In this document: positions 1 to 8,661 of the stretch, one piece after another
Layout of the letters: every line of letters starts with the position of its first letter
How positions within the stretch are numbered: position 1 is the stretch's first letter
Assembly: GCF_000165125.1 (NCBI RefSeq)
Contig: NZ_AEIU01000099.1
Span: forward strand, 1 to 64,000
Length of the DNA stretch: 64,000 bases
Reading direction: 5' to 3'
DNA from: Vibrio caribbeanicus ATCC BAA-2122
Lineage (GTDB): Bacteria; Pseudomonadota; Gammaproteobacteria; Enterobacterales; Vibrionaceae
Translations under genes and position numbers: made by a program
The notes under the pieces: generated by a model
The model's database searches: none
The model's input: only the letters and a program-made list of their open reading frames with translations
What the model was told of the DNA's origin: nothing

Positions 1-96
1 AAGTTGGATTATCATCAACGAGTGCCCACACAGATTGATAGGTTTATATTGTTAAAGAACATTTCTTCTTAGCTATTTGCTTCGGAAGAGGCGGCC
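1..96 (-). other. Leader of an rRNA operon transcript, with boxA
   Basis: Read on the minus strand, this is the start of an rRNA transcript that runs off the left edge. Bases 61 to 49 read TGTTCTTTAACAA, a good match to the boxA antitermination element of rrn leaders. After it comes CAATCTGTGTGGGCACTCG, a string typical of enterobacterial and Vibrio rrn leader or spacer RNA. The 16S gene itself is outside the window. The identification rests on boxA, this string and the two promoters just upstream. Confidence 0.8.
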
Positions 97-124
97 ATTC
101 TAGCGAGATAATCTTGAGTGTCAA
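97..124 (-). promoter_or_regulatory. rrn promoter P2
   Basis: On the minus strand TTGACA (124-119) and TAGAAT (102-97) are separated by 16 bases, a near-consensus sigma-70 promoter directly upstream of the boxA leader. Its place downstream of a second, UP-element-bearing promoter matches the tandem P1/P2 layout of rrn operons. Confidence 0.8.
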
Positions 125-213
125 ACACTTTATTAAATTATTTCGTTTTTTGTTTTAGCCTTGTCTCTTGGCTGGATTCTCTTATTGAGCCCTTGCCCTG
201 TCGACGAGGAGGC

Positions 214-270
214 ATTATAGAGATCTCGCTCACGTTGGCAAGTGATATTTTTAAAAAAATGTAAAAATAA
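214..270 (-). promoter_or_regulatory. rrn promoter P1 with UP element
   Basis: On the minus strand TTGCCA (241-236) and TATAAT (219-214) are 16 bases apart. An A/T-rich tract at about 242-270 precedes the -35, as an UP element does, and a GC-rich discriminator (GCCTCC) follows the -10, a hallmark of ppGpp-controlled stable-RNA promoters. Together with P2 it should drive the rRNA operon to the left. Confidence 0.8.
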
Positions 271-336
271 CGCTTAAACGATGATCTTTCGCCCAAATAG
301 CTATTTATTCATGTTTACCCCAAAAAACCCAACAAG

Positions 337-357
337 ATAACCACAGAGTTATCCACA
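337..357 (-). promoter_or_regulatory. DnaA-box-like pair upstream of rrn P1
   Basis: The minus strand carries TGTGGATAA (357-349), a perfect DnaA box, followed after three bases by the weaker TGTGGTTAT (345-337) in the same orientation. The pair lies between the cysH terminator and rrn P1. A single perfect 9-mer can occur by chance, so a function is only a possibility. Confidence 0.3.
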
Positions 358-374
358 TTTTTATTATTATGAAT

Positions 375-396
375 AAAAAAGACCACTCATATGGCC
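375..396 (-). terminator. Terminator of cysJIH
   Basis: Twenty-eight bases after the cysH stop, the minus strand forms a short stem (GGCCA with TGGTC, one G-U pair) followed by a run of six T. The stem is weak but the position and T-run fit a rho-independent terminator that separates cysH from the rrn promoters. Confidence 0.55.
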
Positions 397-424
397 CTTT
401 TATTCTGTCAATCTCCAAAGAAAA

Positions 425-1189
425 CTATATTCCCGAGCCATCTTGCTCTGTGGAATCATCTTCATGTAAACCACATTCACGCTTTAAGCCGAAAAATCGT
501 GTTTCCTCTTCACTCATCCCTGGCTGCCACTTTTTCGTGGTATGAACATCACCAACAGAAACGTATCCTTCGTTATGAAGCGGGTGATAAGGTAAATTAT
601 GTTTTGCCAAGTATTGGTGAACGGCTTTATTACTCCAATCAAGAATTGGAAGAAATTTAAACACTCCATTTTGAATGGAAAGAATAGGCAAGCCTGCTCG
701 AGAGGATGATTGTTCTCTGCGAAGGCCAGAAAACCAAGTCCCCGCTCCAAGTTCATCTAAAGCTCGCTTCATCGGCTCAACTTTATTGATGTGATTGTAT
801 TGCTCTATTCCGCGTACACCTTGTTCCCAAAGCTTTCCGTATTTTGCTTCTTGCCAAGCGGCGCCGTGTTTCGCGCGATAAACAACGAGGTTTAGACTTA
901 GCTGGCTAGAGAGTTGTTCAATAAACTGGTAGGTCTCTGCAAAAAGATAACCAGTATCGGTTAAAATAACCGGAATCTCGGGGGCATGTTCAGTGACCAA
1001 ATGAAGCATTACTGCAGCTTGGATGCCAAAACTTGATGACACAACGAATTGACCCGACAAATTTTGTAATGCCCAATCAACTCTCTCTTTTGCCGTCAAT
1101 GACTCAAGCATGTCATTGATCTCAGCCAGTCTGAGTGCTTGCTCAGCTTTACCAAGTGACAGCAATTCTGATAATTGTGGCTTAAGCAT
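425..1189 (-). CDS. cysH: Phosphoadenylyl-sulfate (PAPS) reductase
   Basis: Reduces PAPS to sulfite with thioredoxin in cytoplasmic sulfate assimilation. The 254-residue product has the PP-loop segment [10 protein letters not shown] near residue 52, the substrate-binding segment [10 protein letters not shown], and the C-terminal ECGLHE motif holding the catalytic cysteine. The extra cysteine pairs of iron-sulfur APS reductases are absent, so PAPS is the expected substrate. I start at 1189 rather than the in-frame codon at 1261 because GAGGGA precedes 1189 and the family begins there. This start overlaps the end of cysI by 8 bases. It is the last gene of the cysJIH operon and is followed by a terminator. 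Confidence 0.95.
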   Translation of the reverse strand: MLKPQLSELLSLGKAEQALRLAEINDMLESLTAKERVDWALQNLSGQFVVSSSFGIQAAVMLHLVTEHAPEIPVILTDTGYLFAETYQFIEQLSSQLSLNLVVYRAKHGAAWQEAKYGKLWEQGVRGIEQYNHINKVEPMKRALDELGAGTWFSGLRREQSSSRAGLPILSIQNGVFKFLPILDWSNKAVHQYLAKHNLPYHPLHNEGYVSVGDVHTTKKWQPGMSEEETRFFGLKRECGLHEDDSTEQDGSGI

Positions 1190-2903
1190 AAAAGTCCCTC
1201 TTTGATACCTTGACTTCATCAACAATGCCTGAGCGAATGGTAAAATCACCAAATCCCTCACCTTGAATGCGCTCGGTTGACCAACGCCCTACAAGATGAT
1301 CGAGCTCTTCTAATATCTGCTTATCTGTGATGTTCTCTTTATACATCTTAGGTACGCGAGTACCCGCGCGGTTACCACCCAAGTGTAAGTTGTATCGTCC
1401 TGGAGCTTTCCCCACTAAACCAACCTCAGCTAACATTGCTCGGCCACACCCATTAGGACAACCAGTCACTCTCAGAATAATGTTGTCTTGTTGATCAAGT
1501 CCGTGGTTATCTAAAATCGCTTCAATATCTGTGACAAAGTTAGGGAGAAAACGCTCCGCTTCAGCCATCGCTAGGGGACAAGTTGGAAATGAAACACACG
1601 CCATTGAATTCTTGCGCTGTTCACTCACCGCATCATCCATTAGCCCATGCTCTCTCGCTAGTCGTTCAATCTGGGCCTTATCTTTCTCATCGATACCTGC
1701 AATGATTAAGTTTTGGTTCGCAGTCATACGAAAATCACCTCGATGAATCTTAGCGATTTCTGCCACCCCTGTTTTTAGCGGTTTATTGGGATAATCAAGT
1801 AAGCGACCATTCTCTATAAATAGTGCCAAGTGATGTTTACCATCAATGCCTTTAGTCCAGCCGATCCTATCGCCACGATCGGTAAACTCGTAAAAACGAC
1901 TTGCTGCAAACTCCACTCCTGCTCTTTTTTCTACTTCTTGTTTAAACGTCTCAACACCAACTCTATCTAATGTGTATTTGGTCTTCGCATTTTTTCGATT
2001 AGATCGATTACCCCAATCACGCTGAGTGGATACCACGGCTGCAGCAACATCGAGCGTTTTATCTAAGGGAATAAAACCAAAATCATCGGCCCGTCTAGGA
2101 TAAGTAGAGGTATCTCCATGAGTCATGGCCAAGCCCCCACCAACCAAAACATTAAATCCAACCAATTGCCCTTTTTCTCCAATTGCGACAAAGTTGAGAT
2201 CATTGGCGTGAACATCGACATCATTTTGTGGGGGGATCACAACCGTTGTCTTAAATTTTCGTGGTAAATAGGTTTTACCTAATATGGGCTCATCACTTTC
2301 TGTCGTCTCAACTTTTTCACCATCCAACCATATCTCTGCATACGCTTTAGTCTTAGGCAGCAAGTGTTCACTGATTTTCTTTGCCCACTGGTAAGCTTGT
2401 TGATGAAGTTCAGACTCAACTGGGTTGGTTGTACATAATACGTTGCGGTTAACATCACCAGCAGTTGCAATTGAATCAATGCCAATATCATTTAAGGTCT
2501 GATGCATCAATTTAATATTCGGCTTCAATACACCATGAAATTGAAAAGTTTGCCTTGTGGTAATACGAATACTTCCATAAAGCGAATGCTCACTGGCGAA
2601 TTTATCGATAGCTAGCCATTGCTTAGGCGTAATAATTCCACCCGGCATCCGTGCCCGAAGCATGACATTATGCAAAGGCTCAAGCTTTTGTTTAGCTCTC
2701 TCGTTACGGATATCACGATCATCTTGCTGATACATGCCGTGAAAACGAATCAATTGAAAGTTATCCGCTTCAAAGCCACCTGTTATCGGCCACTGTAAAT
2801 CATAATCTATTGTGCCTCGCAGAAAATCACTTTCAGCTTTGAGGCGCTCATTGTCAGACAAAGGTCCAAGCTCTTTACCAAGAACCACTTGCTTATTGTT
2901 CAT
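1182..2903 (-). CDS. cysI: Sulfite reductase (NADPH) hemoprotein beta subunit
   Basis: Carries out the six-electron reduction of sulfite to sulfide as partner of CysJ. The 573-residue protein has the usual family length. Cysteines at about 436, 442, 482 and 486 (in CVSFPTC and TGCPNGCG) are the ligands of the 4Fe-4S cluster, and the last one bridges to siroheme. An N-terminal ferredoxin-like half contains the [12 protein letters not shown] segment. Its ATG overlaps the cysJ stop as ATGA, so the two are translationally coupled. The siroheme precursor is made by CobA, encoded at 22838-23701. Confidence 0.97.
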   Translation of the reverse strand: MNNKQVVLGKELGPLSDNERLKAESDFLRGTIDYDLQWPITGGFEADNFQLIRFHGMYQQDDRDIRNERAKQKLEPLHNVMLRARMPGGIITPKQWLAIDKFASEHSLYGSIRITTRQTFQFHGVLKPNIKLMHQTLNDIGIDSIATAGDVNRNVLCTTNPVESELHQQAYQWAKKISEHLLPKTKAYAEIWLDGEKVETTESDEPILGKTYLPRKFKTTVVIPPQNDVDVHANDLNFVAIGEKGQLVGFNVLVGGGLAMTHGDTSTYPRRADDFGFIPLDKTLDVAAAVVSTQRDWGNRSNRKNAKTKYTLDRVGVETFKQEVEKRAGVEFAASRFYEFTDRGDRIGWTKGIDGKHHLALFIENGRLLDYPNKPLKTGVAEIAKIHRGDFRMTANQNLIIAGIDEKDKAQIERLAREHGLMDDAVSEQRKNSMACVSFPTCPLAMAEAERFLPNFVTDIEAILDNHGLDQQDNIILRVTGCPNGCGRAMLAEVGLVGKAPGRYNLHLGGNRAGTRVPKMYKENITDKQILEELDHLVGRWSTERIQGEGFGDFTIRSGIVDEVKVSKRDFYA

Positions 2904-4789
2904 CAGTACACATCCTTTTGGTAACGTTTCGCTTTACGAAGTTCATTGAGAAAAGCTTCTGCTTCCTCGGGGGAATATTGACCTTGTGTTTCTATCACGC
3001 TGACAAGAGCCTGATGGACATCTTTTGCCATCCGATTCGCATCTCCACAGATGTAAATATGCGCACCTTGCTCTAACCACTGCCACACCTGCTGGGCTTG
3101 CTCGAGAATGCGGTGCTGCACATAGTACTTTTCATTCTGGTCTCGGCTAAATGCCACATCCAACCGAGTGAGCAGTCCAGACTTGAGATATTTTTGCCAC
3201 TCAACCTGATAAAGAAAGTCCTGAGTGAAAGTACGATCGCCAAAGAAGAGCCAGTTTTTCCCGGTGGCACCGCGATTATCACGTTCTTGAATAAAGCTGC
3301 GAAATGGTGCGATGCCCGTTCCAGGACCAATCATGATCACCGCTACATCATCGTCTTCAGGGAGTTTAAAATGATCATTACTTTCTACATACACTTTAAG
3401 CTCGCTGCCCTCTTCAAGTTGTTGGGATAAGAAGTGTGATGCGCCGCCAAAGCGCTTTTCGTCACCGTGTTGATATTCGACCAAGCCTACAGTTAGGTGC
3501 ACTTCTTCTTCTACTTCCGTTTGACTTGACGCAATCGAATACAGTCTTGGCGTCAACCTACGTAATATAGAGAGCAATTGCTGCGCGGATAAGGCGCTCT
3601 TCTTCTCTGCCAACACATCAATAACCTGCGTACTTGCAGCATAGAGGCGCAGATTTTCTTTATCTTCAATTAACTTAAGCAGTTTTTTACTCTTGGATAG
3701 GCTAGCAAATTGTGTAACCAACTGCGGGTTGGCACTGGTAACTTCGTAGTATTGGATAAGCGCATCCGTCAGGGCCATCGCTTTCCCATCAACCTCAACC
3801 TGCTCTGTTCCGGAAAGACCAACCCGTTCAACGATCGCTTGAACCAGCTTAGGACTATTTTCGAACCAAACACCAAGCGCATCACCTGGCTGGTATTGGA
3901 TCGACGAGCCCTCAAGATCAATTTCAATGTGGTGGACAGATTTGCTGGAATCACGCCCGGTAATCTTTTGACTGGTGAGTAAAGTTGCACTGAATGGGTT
4001 TTGCTTAGTAAACGTGCTTTTGATTGATTGACCAAGAGGTAATGAGACCACCTCAGCTGAGGTCGCAGAGGCTAGCATCGACTCTACCGTTTGCAGTGCA
4101 TTGTCACTCCAAGTACGTGCATCCGATTCATAATCAACATCACAATCAATTCTTTCCTGAAAAGCCTTGGCACCGAGTTTTGCTAAAAATGCATCGAAGT
4201 CTTTTCCTGTTTGACAGAAAAATTCATAGCTTGAATCACCAAGCCCAATAACAGCATATTGCAGTTGATCAAGCTTAGGCGCTTTTTTGGATTGAAGAAA
4301 CTCATGCAGACCTAACGCATTATCAGGCGCTTCTCCCTCACCATTGGTCGACGCAACGATAATTACGTGGCTCTCTTTGGCTAAATTCTTCGGTTTATAA
4401 TCGGCGGCGTCATAAAGCTCAACCGCGATTCCTCGCTCTCTTGCTTGCTGCTCTATAGATTGCGCGACGCCCTTTGCATTACCTGTTTGCGACGCAAAAA
4501 TAATAGTGAGCTTACCCGCTGGTTCAGTAGCGACTGCAAGTTCCGCTGGTTGGCTTGAGATACTCTGAGCGAGCGAGCCGGACTGAGCCAACCCCCAAAA
4601 ATAGCCACTCAACCAAGATAATTGCTGTCCAGATAAGCCAGCACTACCTTGTTGCAAGAGGCTGAGTTGCTGTTCATTGATGGGAGCAGAAATAGACGCC
4701 ACTCCCTGAGGTGAGCTTTCACCAGATGTAACCTTACTGGTTGAAGACAGTTTATGATTCGAAGGCATAGACCTAACATCCCTATTCAT
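2903..4789 (-). CDS. cysJ: Sulfite reductase (NADPH) flavoprotein alpha subunit
   Basis: Passes electrons from NADPH through FAD and FMN to CysI. The 628-residue product has a flavodoxin-like FMN domain ([12 protein letters not shown] near residue 95), an FAD domain ([10 protein letters not shown]) and a C-terminal NADPH domain ([13 protein letters not shown]), ending in the family-typical KRYQKDVY. The first of three operon genes. The start is uncertain: the ATG at 4789 lacks a clear ribosome site and a second ATG at 4768 follows TTAGGTCT. About 100 A/T-rich bases upstream (4790-4895) presumably hold the CysB-dependent promoter, but I could not define a CysB site. Confidence 0.96.
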   Translation of the reverse strand: MNRDVRSMPSNHKLSSTSKVTSGESSPQGVASISAPINEQQLSLLQQGSAGLSGQQLSWLSGYFWGLAQSGSLAQSISSQPAELAVATEPAGKLTIIFASQTGNAKGVAQSIEQQARERGIAVELYDAADYKPKNLAKESHVIIVASTNGEGEAPDNALGLHEFLQSKKAPKLDQLQYAVIGLGDSSYEFFCQTGKDFDAFLAKLGAKAFQERIDCDVDYESDARTWSDNALQTVESMLASATSAEVVSLPLGQSIKSTFTKQNPFSATLLTSQKITGRDSSKSVHHIEIDLEGSSIQYQPGDALGVWFENSPKLVQAIVERVGLSGTEQVEVDGKAMALTDALIQYYEVTSANPQLVTQFASLSKSKKLLKLIEDKENLRLYAASTQVIDVLAEKKSALSAQQLLSILRRLTPRLYSIASSQTEVEEEVHLTVGLVEYQHGDEKRFGGASHFLSQQLEEGSELKVYVESNDHFKLPEDDDVAVIMIGPGTGIAPFRSFIQERDNRGATGKNWLFFGDRTFTQDFLYQVEWQKYLKSGLLTRLDVAFSRDQNEKYYVQHRILEQAQQVWQWLEQGAHIYICGDANRMAKDVHQALVSVIETQGQYSPEEAEAFLNELRKAKRYQKDVY

Positions 4790-4895
4790 TGCGTGATGTA
4801 AGGTTAAACAATGCTTCTAATAACAAGAAAGAATATAAACTTATGCTTTATAACATTTTGAGATAAGAATGGGGAACTGAGACGAACAACAAGAG

Positions 4896-5126
4896 CTAAT
4901 CAGCTTCAACGCGTACCTGCTTGAAGCCCACGGCCATCGCCGATTTGGAGGCGAGATCGACATCGCCATAATGACATTCCTCACCGTGAACATCAGTCAG
5001 GATCACAAAGCCGCCACGCGCATGACGAAACTCCACAATCCAATTACCTTCGCGAGTCGAAGGTTCAATGATGGCTTCCACAAGCTGCTGCTCACGATAG
5101 AGATTTCTAAGTTCATTGATCGTCAT
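4896..5126 (-). CDS. Small conserved-looking protein of unknown function
   Basis: A 76-residue soluble, mildly acidic protein that I do not recognise. No signal peptide or membrane segment is visible. It starts MTINELRNLY, and its centre is rich in beta-forming residues (WIVEFRHARGGFVILTD, then EECHYGDVD). The start at 5126 is preceded by AGAAGGATC at good distance; an in-frame codon at 5162 would add 12 residues without a ribosome site. It stands alone between cysJ and an outer-membrane gene, both on the same strand, with a hairpin upstream at 5229-5278. Good start signals and ordinary composition argue that it is real. Confidence 0.7.
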   Translation of the reverse strand: MTINELRNLYREQQLVEAIIEPSTREGNWIVEFRHARGGFVILTDVHGEECHYGDVDLASKSAMAVGFKQVRVEAD

Positions 5127-5228
5127 AGTGATCCTTCTCTGACCGACAACTCTCTTATTCAATAAGCATGGTCAATCTATGAGAAAGTGCTAAATGAAAA
5201 GCAAGGTTATAAAGAATAGATATAACAG

Positions 5229-5278
5229 AACGTTTCTTATACCCGAAGGAAATGAAAATATAGGGTATAAGTCACGTT
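5229..5278. repeat. Long imperfect hairpin between two genes
   Basis: CTTATACCC (5236-5244) pairs perfectly with GGGTATAAG (5263-5271), and AACGT (5229-5233) with ACGTT (5274-5278). It lies after the stop of the outer-membrane gene on the minus strand. No T-run follows, so a terminator role is uncertain. The TATACCC ends resemble those of the long inverted-repeat element at 62543-62809, so it may be a short relative. Confidence 0.45.
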
Positions 5279-5292
5279 TATTAGGCGAATCA

Positions 5293-5934
5293 CTAAAACG
5301 AATATTCTGCTCCAGCAAAGAAGCCGTTGGCAAATATCATGGGATCACCTTTTGAGCTAGGAAAGTCTTTGGACTCCATATCAATCACTCGATAGCCAGC
5401 TTTAATGATCATTGGACTATCTCCCATTGGCACTCGATATTGCATCCCTGCCATTAAGTCAGTATTTTTAATCCCACTGCTATCACCAAAATTCATTTCA
5501 CCAATCACATCCCAGTGACTGTTCGGCAGCGTAATTTCGGCATACGCATACCAAGCCCAGATCAATTTGTTGAAGTCGGCTCGCGCCCCATTTTCAGGGT
5601 TAACGTATTTGGTATTACTCAAATCAGTAAAAGTAACACCAGCATCAAAATACAATAAATCATGATTGAGCAAAGGGTAATAAATACTCAAATCGAGTTT
5701 ATTCAACGCCATATAATCTTCATCGAGGGAGAGATAACGTATCTGAGCATTGGGGAGATAACTAATATCATGGGATATCGCGGAATATAAAATGGGAACC
5801 ATACCCGCATCTTGCCTCACCTCATTCACTTTAGTATCCGCCAACCATAGATCGGCCCCTAGGTTTATTGTGACTTCGGCTTGAGTCGGCAATGAGGCAA
5901 TAGATAACATGACCAGCGTCGCTTTGGCGTACAT
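5293..5934 (-). CDS. Outer-membrane beta-barrel protein (TIGR04219-like)
   Basis: A 213-residue exported protein. The first 19 or so residues form a Sec signal peptide with likely cleavage after LPTQA. The mature part starts EVTINLGADLW and consists of alternating amphipathic strands, ending in GAEYSF; a C-terminal aromatic residue is typical of barrels folded by the Bam complex. The length and the start resemble the TIGR04219 outer-membrane family of marine gamma-proteobacteria, which has no known function. It appears monocistronic, with GGAACGG-type bases before the start. The barrel call is firm, the family name less so. Confidence 0.75.
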   Translation of the reverse strand: MYAKATLVMLSIASLPTQAEVTINLGADLWLADTKVNEVRQDAGMVPILYSAISHDISYLPNAQIRYLSLDEDYMALNKLDLSIYYPLLNHDLLYFDAGVTFTDLSNTKYVNPENGARADFNKLIWAWYAYAEITLPNSHWDVIGEMNFGDSSGIKNTDLMAGMQYRVPMGDSPMIIKAGYRVIDMESKDFPSSKGDPMIFANGFFAGAEYSF

Positions 5935-6057
5935 AAAACCGTTCCCTCCATGGTTTCGTCACCTAATCATAGTTGGAAAACAGAATGTTAGATGTGTGCT
6001 GTGCGTCAAAACCCATCATACTTCTATAATATTGTATCAATAGCTTTTATTTGCTAA

Positions 6058-6267
6058 CTATCGCGGCTGTGCCACATAAGTTTTGAAAAACCATACCCCT
6101 AGTGCGATAACGATAATCCAAGGCAGTAGTTTTAACACCACGCCGACCATACCAAGTAGCAGCATTACGACAAACGAAAACAGTACGCCTGCAATGACAG
6201 TCGCAAACGTCACACCGGTGACTAATAAAGTAGCAGCAAAGACCAAAATAAAAATCAGTTCAAACAT
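6058..6267 (-). CDS. pspG: Phage shock protein G
   Basis: A 69-residue inner-membrane protein with two hydrophobic segments (residues about 3-25 and 28-62) and a short basic tail. The MFELIFILVF start, the VTGVTFATVIAG segment and the KLLPWIIVIALGVWF segment match PspG (YjbO) of enterobacteria. PspG belongs to the PspF regulon, which answers inner-membrane stress and loss of proton-motive force. A sigma-54-like promoter sits 30 bases upstream, as expected for a PspF target, and AAGGAGA precedes the start. The rest of the psp genes are not in this window. Confidence 0.85.
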   Translation of the reverse strand: MFELIFILVFAATLLVTGVTFATVIAGVLFSFVVMLLLGMVGVVLKLLPWIIVIALGVWFFKTYVAQPR

Positions 6268-6296
6268 GGTTTTCTCCTTTCAGACCTTATTACCAC

Positions 6297-6312
6297 TACA
6301 CTAATCATGCCA
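6297..6312 (-). promoter_or_regulatory. Sigma-54 promoter of pspG
   Basis: The minus strand reads TGGCATGATTAGTGTA, against the sigma-54 consensus TGGCAC-N5-TTGCW. The -24 GG and its flanks match; at -12 the element reads GT instead of GC. Its position predicts a start of transcription about 18 bases before the pspG ATG. PspF-dependent sigma-54 control of pspG is established in enterobacteria. PspF and IHF sites would lie over 6313-6425, which also holds the dusA terminator. Confidence 0.6.
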
Positions 6313-6344
6313 ACAAAAGAGAAATATTAAAGCATTGATTTATA

Positions 6345-6376
6345 ATATAAAAAAAGAGCGTCATTCATGACGCTCT
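6345..6376 (-). terminator. Terminator of dusA
   Basis: AGAGCGTCA and TGACGCTCT (6355-6376) form a perfect 9-bp stem with a 4-base loop. On the minus strand it is followed by seven T, 50 bases after the dusA stop. It is a strong rho-independent terminator. Confidence 0.9.
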
Positions 6377-6425
6377 AAAAGTAAAGGTGAGTATAGGTAA
6401 AAAATACCTATCTAGTTGGTGATAT

Positions 6426-7427
6426 TTACACACCCAACTCTTGAGGAATTTTGGCCAATGCCGTTTGGACAACCTCAATACCCGAGCCAGGTTTGTGCGC
6501 ATTTTCGCTGATATACCGACGCCACTGGCGAGCGCCTGGCATATTTTGAAACAAGCCCAACATATGGCGAGTTATATGCCCAAGGTACGCGCCTTGCGAT
6601 AGTTGTTGTTCAATGTAAGGATACATTTCTTCAACTACTTGGCTGCGTTTTTTTATCGGACTATCAGCGCCAAAAATCAATTGATCCACTTGCGCGAGAA
6701 TATAGGGATTTTGATAGGCTTCACGCCCCATCATGACGCCATCAAGGTGCACCAAATGCTCTTGAGATTCTTGCAGCGTCTTTACCCCGCCATTAATAGC
6801 GATATTCAAGTGGGAAAAGTCTTTTTTCAACTGGTAGGCTCGCGGATAATCGAGCGGTGGAATTTCTCTATTTTGCTTTGGGCTTAAACCAGAGAGCCAA
6901 GCCTTGCGAGCATGGATGGTGAACTGCTCACAGCCCCCCTTCTCTGCAACGATAGAGACAAAATCGGTCAAAAATTGGTAAGAGTCTTGGTCATCAATAC
7001 CAATGCGCGTTTTTACTGTCACCGGAATATCGACCACTTCGCGCATCGCAGCCACACAATCAGCCACCAGCTGAGGCTCTGCCATCAAACACGCTCCAAA
7101 TCGTCCATTTTGCACTCGATCCGATGGGCAGCCTACATTGAGGTTAATTTCATCATAACCACGTTGCTCCGCTAACTTCGCGCACTGTGCCAAGTCTTGC
7201 GGATTCGAACCGCCCAATTGCAGCGCAACAGGATGTTCCTCTTGGTTATACGCCAAGAAATCACCCTTGCCATGAATAATGGCTCCAGTGGTCACCATTT
7301 CGGTATAAAGCAAAGCTTCATTTGTGAGTAAACGATGAAAGAATCGGCAATGGCGATCAGTCCAATCCAGCATGGGAGCAATGGAGAATCGATTTGCGGC
7401 AAATGTGTGGGTGTTTTCAGGCTTCAT
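6426..7427 (-). CDS. dusA: tRNA-dihydrouridine(20/20a) synthase
   Basis: FMN-dependent enzyme that reduces uridines in the tRNA D-loop. The 333-residue product is full length. The TIM barrel begins [16 protein letters not shown], the catalytic cysteine is Cys100 in LNVGCPSDR, and IHARKAW and NGGVKT segments are flavin/RNA-binding motifs of the family. The reading frame is intact although the gene borders a repeat-filled island: its first 23 codons and upstream flank are duplicated at 11246. The 5' end of dusA is an established integration site for phages and islands, and integration normally restores the gene, as seen here. A LexA-like box lies 25 bases upstream. Confidence 0.96.
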   Translation of the reverse strand: MKPENTHTFAANRFSIAPMLDWTDRHCRFFHRLLTNEALLYTEMVTTGAIIHGKGDFLAYNQEEHPVALQLGGSNPQDLAQCAKLAEQRGYDEINLNVGCPSDRVQNGRFGACLMAEPQLVADCVAAMREVVDIPVTVKTRIGIDDQDSYQFLTDFVSIVAEKGGCEQFTIHARKAWLSGLSPKQNREIPPLDYPRAYQLKKDFSHLNIAINGGVKTLQESQEHLVHLDGVMMGREAYQNPYILAQVDQLIFGADSPIKKRSQVVEEMYPYIEQQLSQGAYLGHITRHMLGLFQNMPGARQWRRYISENAHKPGSGIEVVQTALAKIPQELGV

Positions 7428-7491
7428 TGGATGTTACTCAAAATCTTACTACTGTCGATAACAACAGATACTGACAACAATGACACTTTAA
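7360..7491. repeat. dusA 5'-end attachment-site repeat, copy 1 (left end, part 1)
   Basis: This stretch holds dusA codons 1-23 and 64 bases upstream. It recurs at 11246-11377 with five differences, and its first 26 bases recur in degraded form at 16731-16756. All three copies begin GTCCAATCC, so the exchange point probably lies in the APMLDWT codons. This is the pattern left by site-specific integration into dusA: the intact gene sits at one end of the insert and a dusA fragment at the other. Confidence 0.8.
7452..7467. promoter_or_regulatory. LexA-box-like site in the dusA upstream region
   Basis: CTGT-N8-ACAG in the form CTGTCGATAACAACAG fits the core of the gamma-proteobacterial SOS box. 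It lies 25 bases upstream of the dusA start. In the duplicated flank at 11338 the left half has become TTGT. The spacer matches the alternating AT consensus only partly, so SOS control is tentative. Confidence 0.35.
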
Positions 7492-7632
7492 AATAGCAAG
7501 CTACGTTGTTGTGTTCATCTTAGTTAAAATTAGTGAGCCGATTATACACAGTTTTAAAAACATTCATAAAAAAGCACTATGCAGCAATAAACTGCTTTTA
7601 GGTAAATGTGTACATCGAAATACATAGAGTAA

Positions 7633-8088
7633 CGGAAAACATCTAGGCCAAGAGCGGCAGCAGTGATTGCTTGGGTGGGTAAAAAGATACGCTGGCTATG
7701 GGATGAATTTAAACAACTCGTAAATAGTCTACCGGATGCTTTAATCCCTGAAGGATGGAAATTGCAAACCGAAGAAGCAGGCAAACAAGTGGATCAGTTG
7801 GCAGGGAAACTGAACAAGATAAAAGACAAGAATACCAAGTTAGGTATTACAACCAATGAGACATATAACCGAACAGAGCAACACGGTTACACTGGATATC
7901 AAGCCGGAGGATTGACCGCTCAAAGTCAATACCAACCTTATCAACCACTGGCCCCACAAACAATGAAGAGTAAATCTGAAGTATCACTGACGATAAAATC
8001 TGATAAGCCTGTTTCCGTAGACCAAGCAAAAACAGACAAAGGGACCGATCTCAATATGGATGTTGGGAATATGGGGTGGAGTTTTTGA
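7633..8088 (+). pseudogene. C-terminal remnant of a phage tape-measure-like protein
   Basis: An open frame without a credible start: it opens after a stop at 7630-7632, and the only early start codon (GTG at 7663) has no ribosome site. It encodes about 150 residues. These begin with a hydrophobic/tryptophan stretch (AAVIAWVGKKIRWLWDEF), pass through a glutamine-rich middle (QYQPYQPLAPQ) and end VGNMGWSF. This resembles the last part of tape-measure proteins of Mu-like and related tailed phages, in which helical regions are followed by a low-complexity tail and a final tryptophan motif. Its last 17 bases and 3' flank recur at 11378. The resemblance is by eye only. Confidence 0.45.
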
Positions 8089-8153
8089 AGTTACCTCATA
8101 CTCCCAGTCTAGTTACCATGCATATTTCAGATTCAAAAAGCGCAAATCTGGAC
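8072..8153. repeat. Element left end, part 2 (copy 1)
   Basis: This stretch covers the last codons (GWSF and stop) of the phage remnant and 65 bases beyond. It recurs at 11378-11460 with about seven differences. There it is joined directly to the dusA-flank repeat, so copy 2 lacks the 580 bases between 7491 and 8072. Confidence 0.8.
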
Positions 8154-8313
8154 ACTTCTGAGTTACAGAAATGTCATCTATGAAGGTTCAGGACAAATTC
8201 CTTTTCACGTCTTTTTAGTTAAAAATACTATAAATTCAGTTATTTTTGTGTCTTCCCAAACAGTCTTATCAGACGTTAAGATAACTCTGACAAGTTTAAT
8301 AAAGGACTAAACA

Positions 8314-8661
8314 GTGGCTAAACGCGAATATTGTAAAATACAAGGCTTAAAACCTTCACCTCGTACCATGGCATATATAGAGCAAATGAACCACATTACT
8401 GATATGTCGACGATCTTAGATCGAATTATGAAAGTAATACCTTTTTTTCAGATTTTTGCGGGTCGTGGTTCCTACAAAGGTCTTTCCTTGGCGTCAGCCT
8501 CTTATAATGTAGAAACCTATAATTGGAATTTATATCATGATACGGTCATGGCAATAGAGCCTGTAAAGAGGGAACGTCTAGAACAAATTGCTTTAAGTGC
8601 GACGCTGAACACGTCAGGAGAAGAACGAAAGTTTTGGGAGTGTGTCTACAATGCACTTTAA
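8314..8661 (+). CDS. Hypothetical protein, island segment 1
   Basis: A 115-residue protein that I do not recognise. It starts at a GTG preceded by AAAGGAC at good distance. The product is basic at the start (MAKREYCKIQGLKPSPRT), has a central aromatic stretch (KVIPFFQIFAGRGSYKG) and no signal peptide. Its last 11 bases overlap the start of the exported protein at 8651, so the two are probably co-transcribed and translationally coupled. That coupling suggests they act together, but nothing here says how. Base composition is A/T-rich compared with the housekeeping genes on either side. Confidence 0.55.
   Translation: MAKREYCKIQGLKPSPRTMAYIEQMNHITDMSTILDRIMKVIPFFQIFAGRGSYKGLSLASASYNVETYNWNLYHDTVMAIEPVKRERLEQIALSATLNTSGEERKFWECVYNAL

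Noticed and set aside
391-660. An 89-codon plus-strand ORF at the left end.
   Set aside because: It is the opposite strand of cysH and the terminator region, with no ribosome site.
4790-4895. A CysB-binding region before cysJ.
   Set aside because: The A/T-rich stretch is suggestive, but CysB sites are too degenerate to place by eye.
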